From Bacteroidia bacterium (GTDB lineage: Bacteria > Bacteroidota > Bacteroidia > NS11-12g > UBA9320), in the NCBI GenBank assembly GCA_028339355.1, contig JAOLBX010000007.1:1-64000 (forward strand): a stretch of DNA of 64,000 nucleotides, in the 5' to 3' direction. The notes beneath the pieces were generated by a model that saw only the letters and a list, made by a program, of their open reading frames with translations, had not been told where the DNA came from and did no database searches. Positions 63,553 to 64,000 of this stretch are shown piece by piece (within the stretch, counting starts at the first letter, position 1; every line of letters begins with the position of its first letter). Made by a program: the position numbers and the translations under genes.

Positions 63553-64000
63553 GAAATATTGTATTAACAGCATTGTTGGTTGTCAGTGGGGCACTCTTTG
63601 CCCAGTTTGATGGAGCGGGTGGAGAGATTGGTAGCAAGTCTATTCACAAAGATCACGAGAGCATTAACTCTTGGGCCACTGGGGCAGAAGTTGTGCTAGG
63701 ACCTGTTCAAATCAATGATACATCTTCGGGTTACCCCACAATCGGAACGTCAGCTAGTGCCATAGGTCCAATGGATGGAAGTGTCCTCAGTCTGGGAGAT
63801 GGCGGTTTAGTTACTCTTTCGTTTGACCAGCCCATAAGAAATACTGCTGGATATGATTTCGCTGTATTCGAAAATGGATTTAAAGTAGGTTTGTCGTATT
63901 ATTTAGAACTAGCACATGTAGAAGTAAGCGAGAACGGAGTCGATTTCTACAGGTTTCCGAGTGAAAGTCTAACAGATACCAGCTTTCAAACCAATAATTT
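63549..64000 (+). CDS. Secreted cell-surface protein of the cobalamin locus, 3' end missing
   Basis: A TTG at 63549, overlapping the previous stop codon, begins a signal peptide (MRNIVLTALLVVSGALFAQ) and an open frame that runs off the window. Visible motifs are GGLVTLSFDQPI and GYDFAVFENGF followed by VEVSENGVDF. This resembles the surface proteins that follow DUF4465 genes in Bacteroidota cobalamin operons. It probably captures cobalamin or organises the receptor complex; ligand and length are not visible. Confidence 0.75.
   Translation, partial: MRNIVLTALLVVSGALFAQFDGAGGEIGSKSIHKDHESINSWATGAEVVLGPVQINDTSSGYPTIGTSASAIGPMDGSVLSLGDGGLVTLSFDQPIRNTAGYDFAVFENGFKVGLSYYLELAHVEVSENGVDFYRFPSESLTDTSFQTNN

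Noticed and set aside
1-64000. tRNA, rRNA, CRISPR arrays, insertion sequences, integrases or phage genes
   Set aside because: I looked for T-loop/anticodon patterns, regularly spaced repeats, terminal inverted repeats and transposase or integrase motifs and found none; this is by eye, so a covariance-model scan could still reveal a degenerate case.

Overview
The window is a stretch of a Bacteroidota chromosome, AT-rich by eye at well under 45% GC. Evidence: several proteins end in type IX secretion (T9SS) sorting domains (VYPNP/VFPNP motifs), lipoprotein signals are abundant, -7 promoter boxes fit TAnnTTTG, a lipid-anchored TamL-type Omp85 protein is present, and the DksA-like protein has a degenerate zinc finger. 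It looks like a free-living, respiring, T9SS-secreting bacterium; genus and family cannot be resolved from the sequence alone. No rRNA, tRNA, CRISPR, integrase or insertion sequence was found.

Layout. 1-7.2 kb: a cut-off membrane protein, ychF, two lipoproteins (one with 15 Cys), an LPS-type glycosyltransferase, a TlpA-like thioredoxin, a PASTA protein and a T9SS exoprotein. 7.2-12.4 kb: rhodanese, seven-heme cytochrome with TPRs, ferredoxin, NlpC/P60 hydrolase, alanine/Na+ symporter and a 59-residue membrane microprotein. 12.4-20.8 kb (mostly minus): a thioredoxin, a decayed repeat protein, the ileS-dksA-lspA operon, a decayed glycosyltransferase, a thioredoxin lipoprotein and an ECF sigma factor with its small partner. 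20.8-32 kb: RND exporter, T9SS amidase, dapB-lepB-fmt operon, mltG, a DEAD-box helicase with a structured leader, an OMP remnant and an rRNA methyltransferase. 32-40.4 kb: tamL, M48 protease, lysA, coiled-coil protein, ATP-grasp ligase, SLT protein and trxB. 40.5-48 kb: a CoA-transferase/T9SS chimeric pseudogene, an AraC regulator and a four-gene heme-type uptake operon (T9SS-HmuY, TonB receptor, HmuY lipoprotein, PD40 lipoprotein). 48-59.7 kb (mostly minus): B12-binding radical SAM protein, small proteins, two more broken genes, rhodanese-yeiH, cysteine desulfurase, agmatinase, a plus-strand lipoprotein and efp. 59.7-64 kb: a cobalamin riboswitch ahead of a BtuB-like receptor, a tandem-DUF4465 T9SS protein and a partial surface protein.

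Three themes stand out. First, two TonB-dependent nutrient-uptake loci (heme-like and vitamin B12) carry surface ligand-binding proteins exported by T9SS rather than lipid-anchored; the B12 one follows a riboswitch. Second, six genes are broken by nonsense codons, frameshifts or a deletion fusion, while neighbouring housekeeping genes are intact; one has four in-frame stops and no frameshift. Third, promoter boxes repeatedly sit only a few bases before start codons, which predicts leaderless or ultra-short-leader mRNAs.
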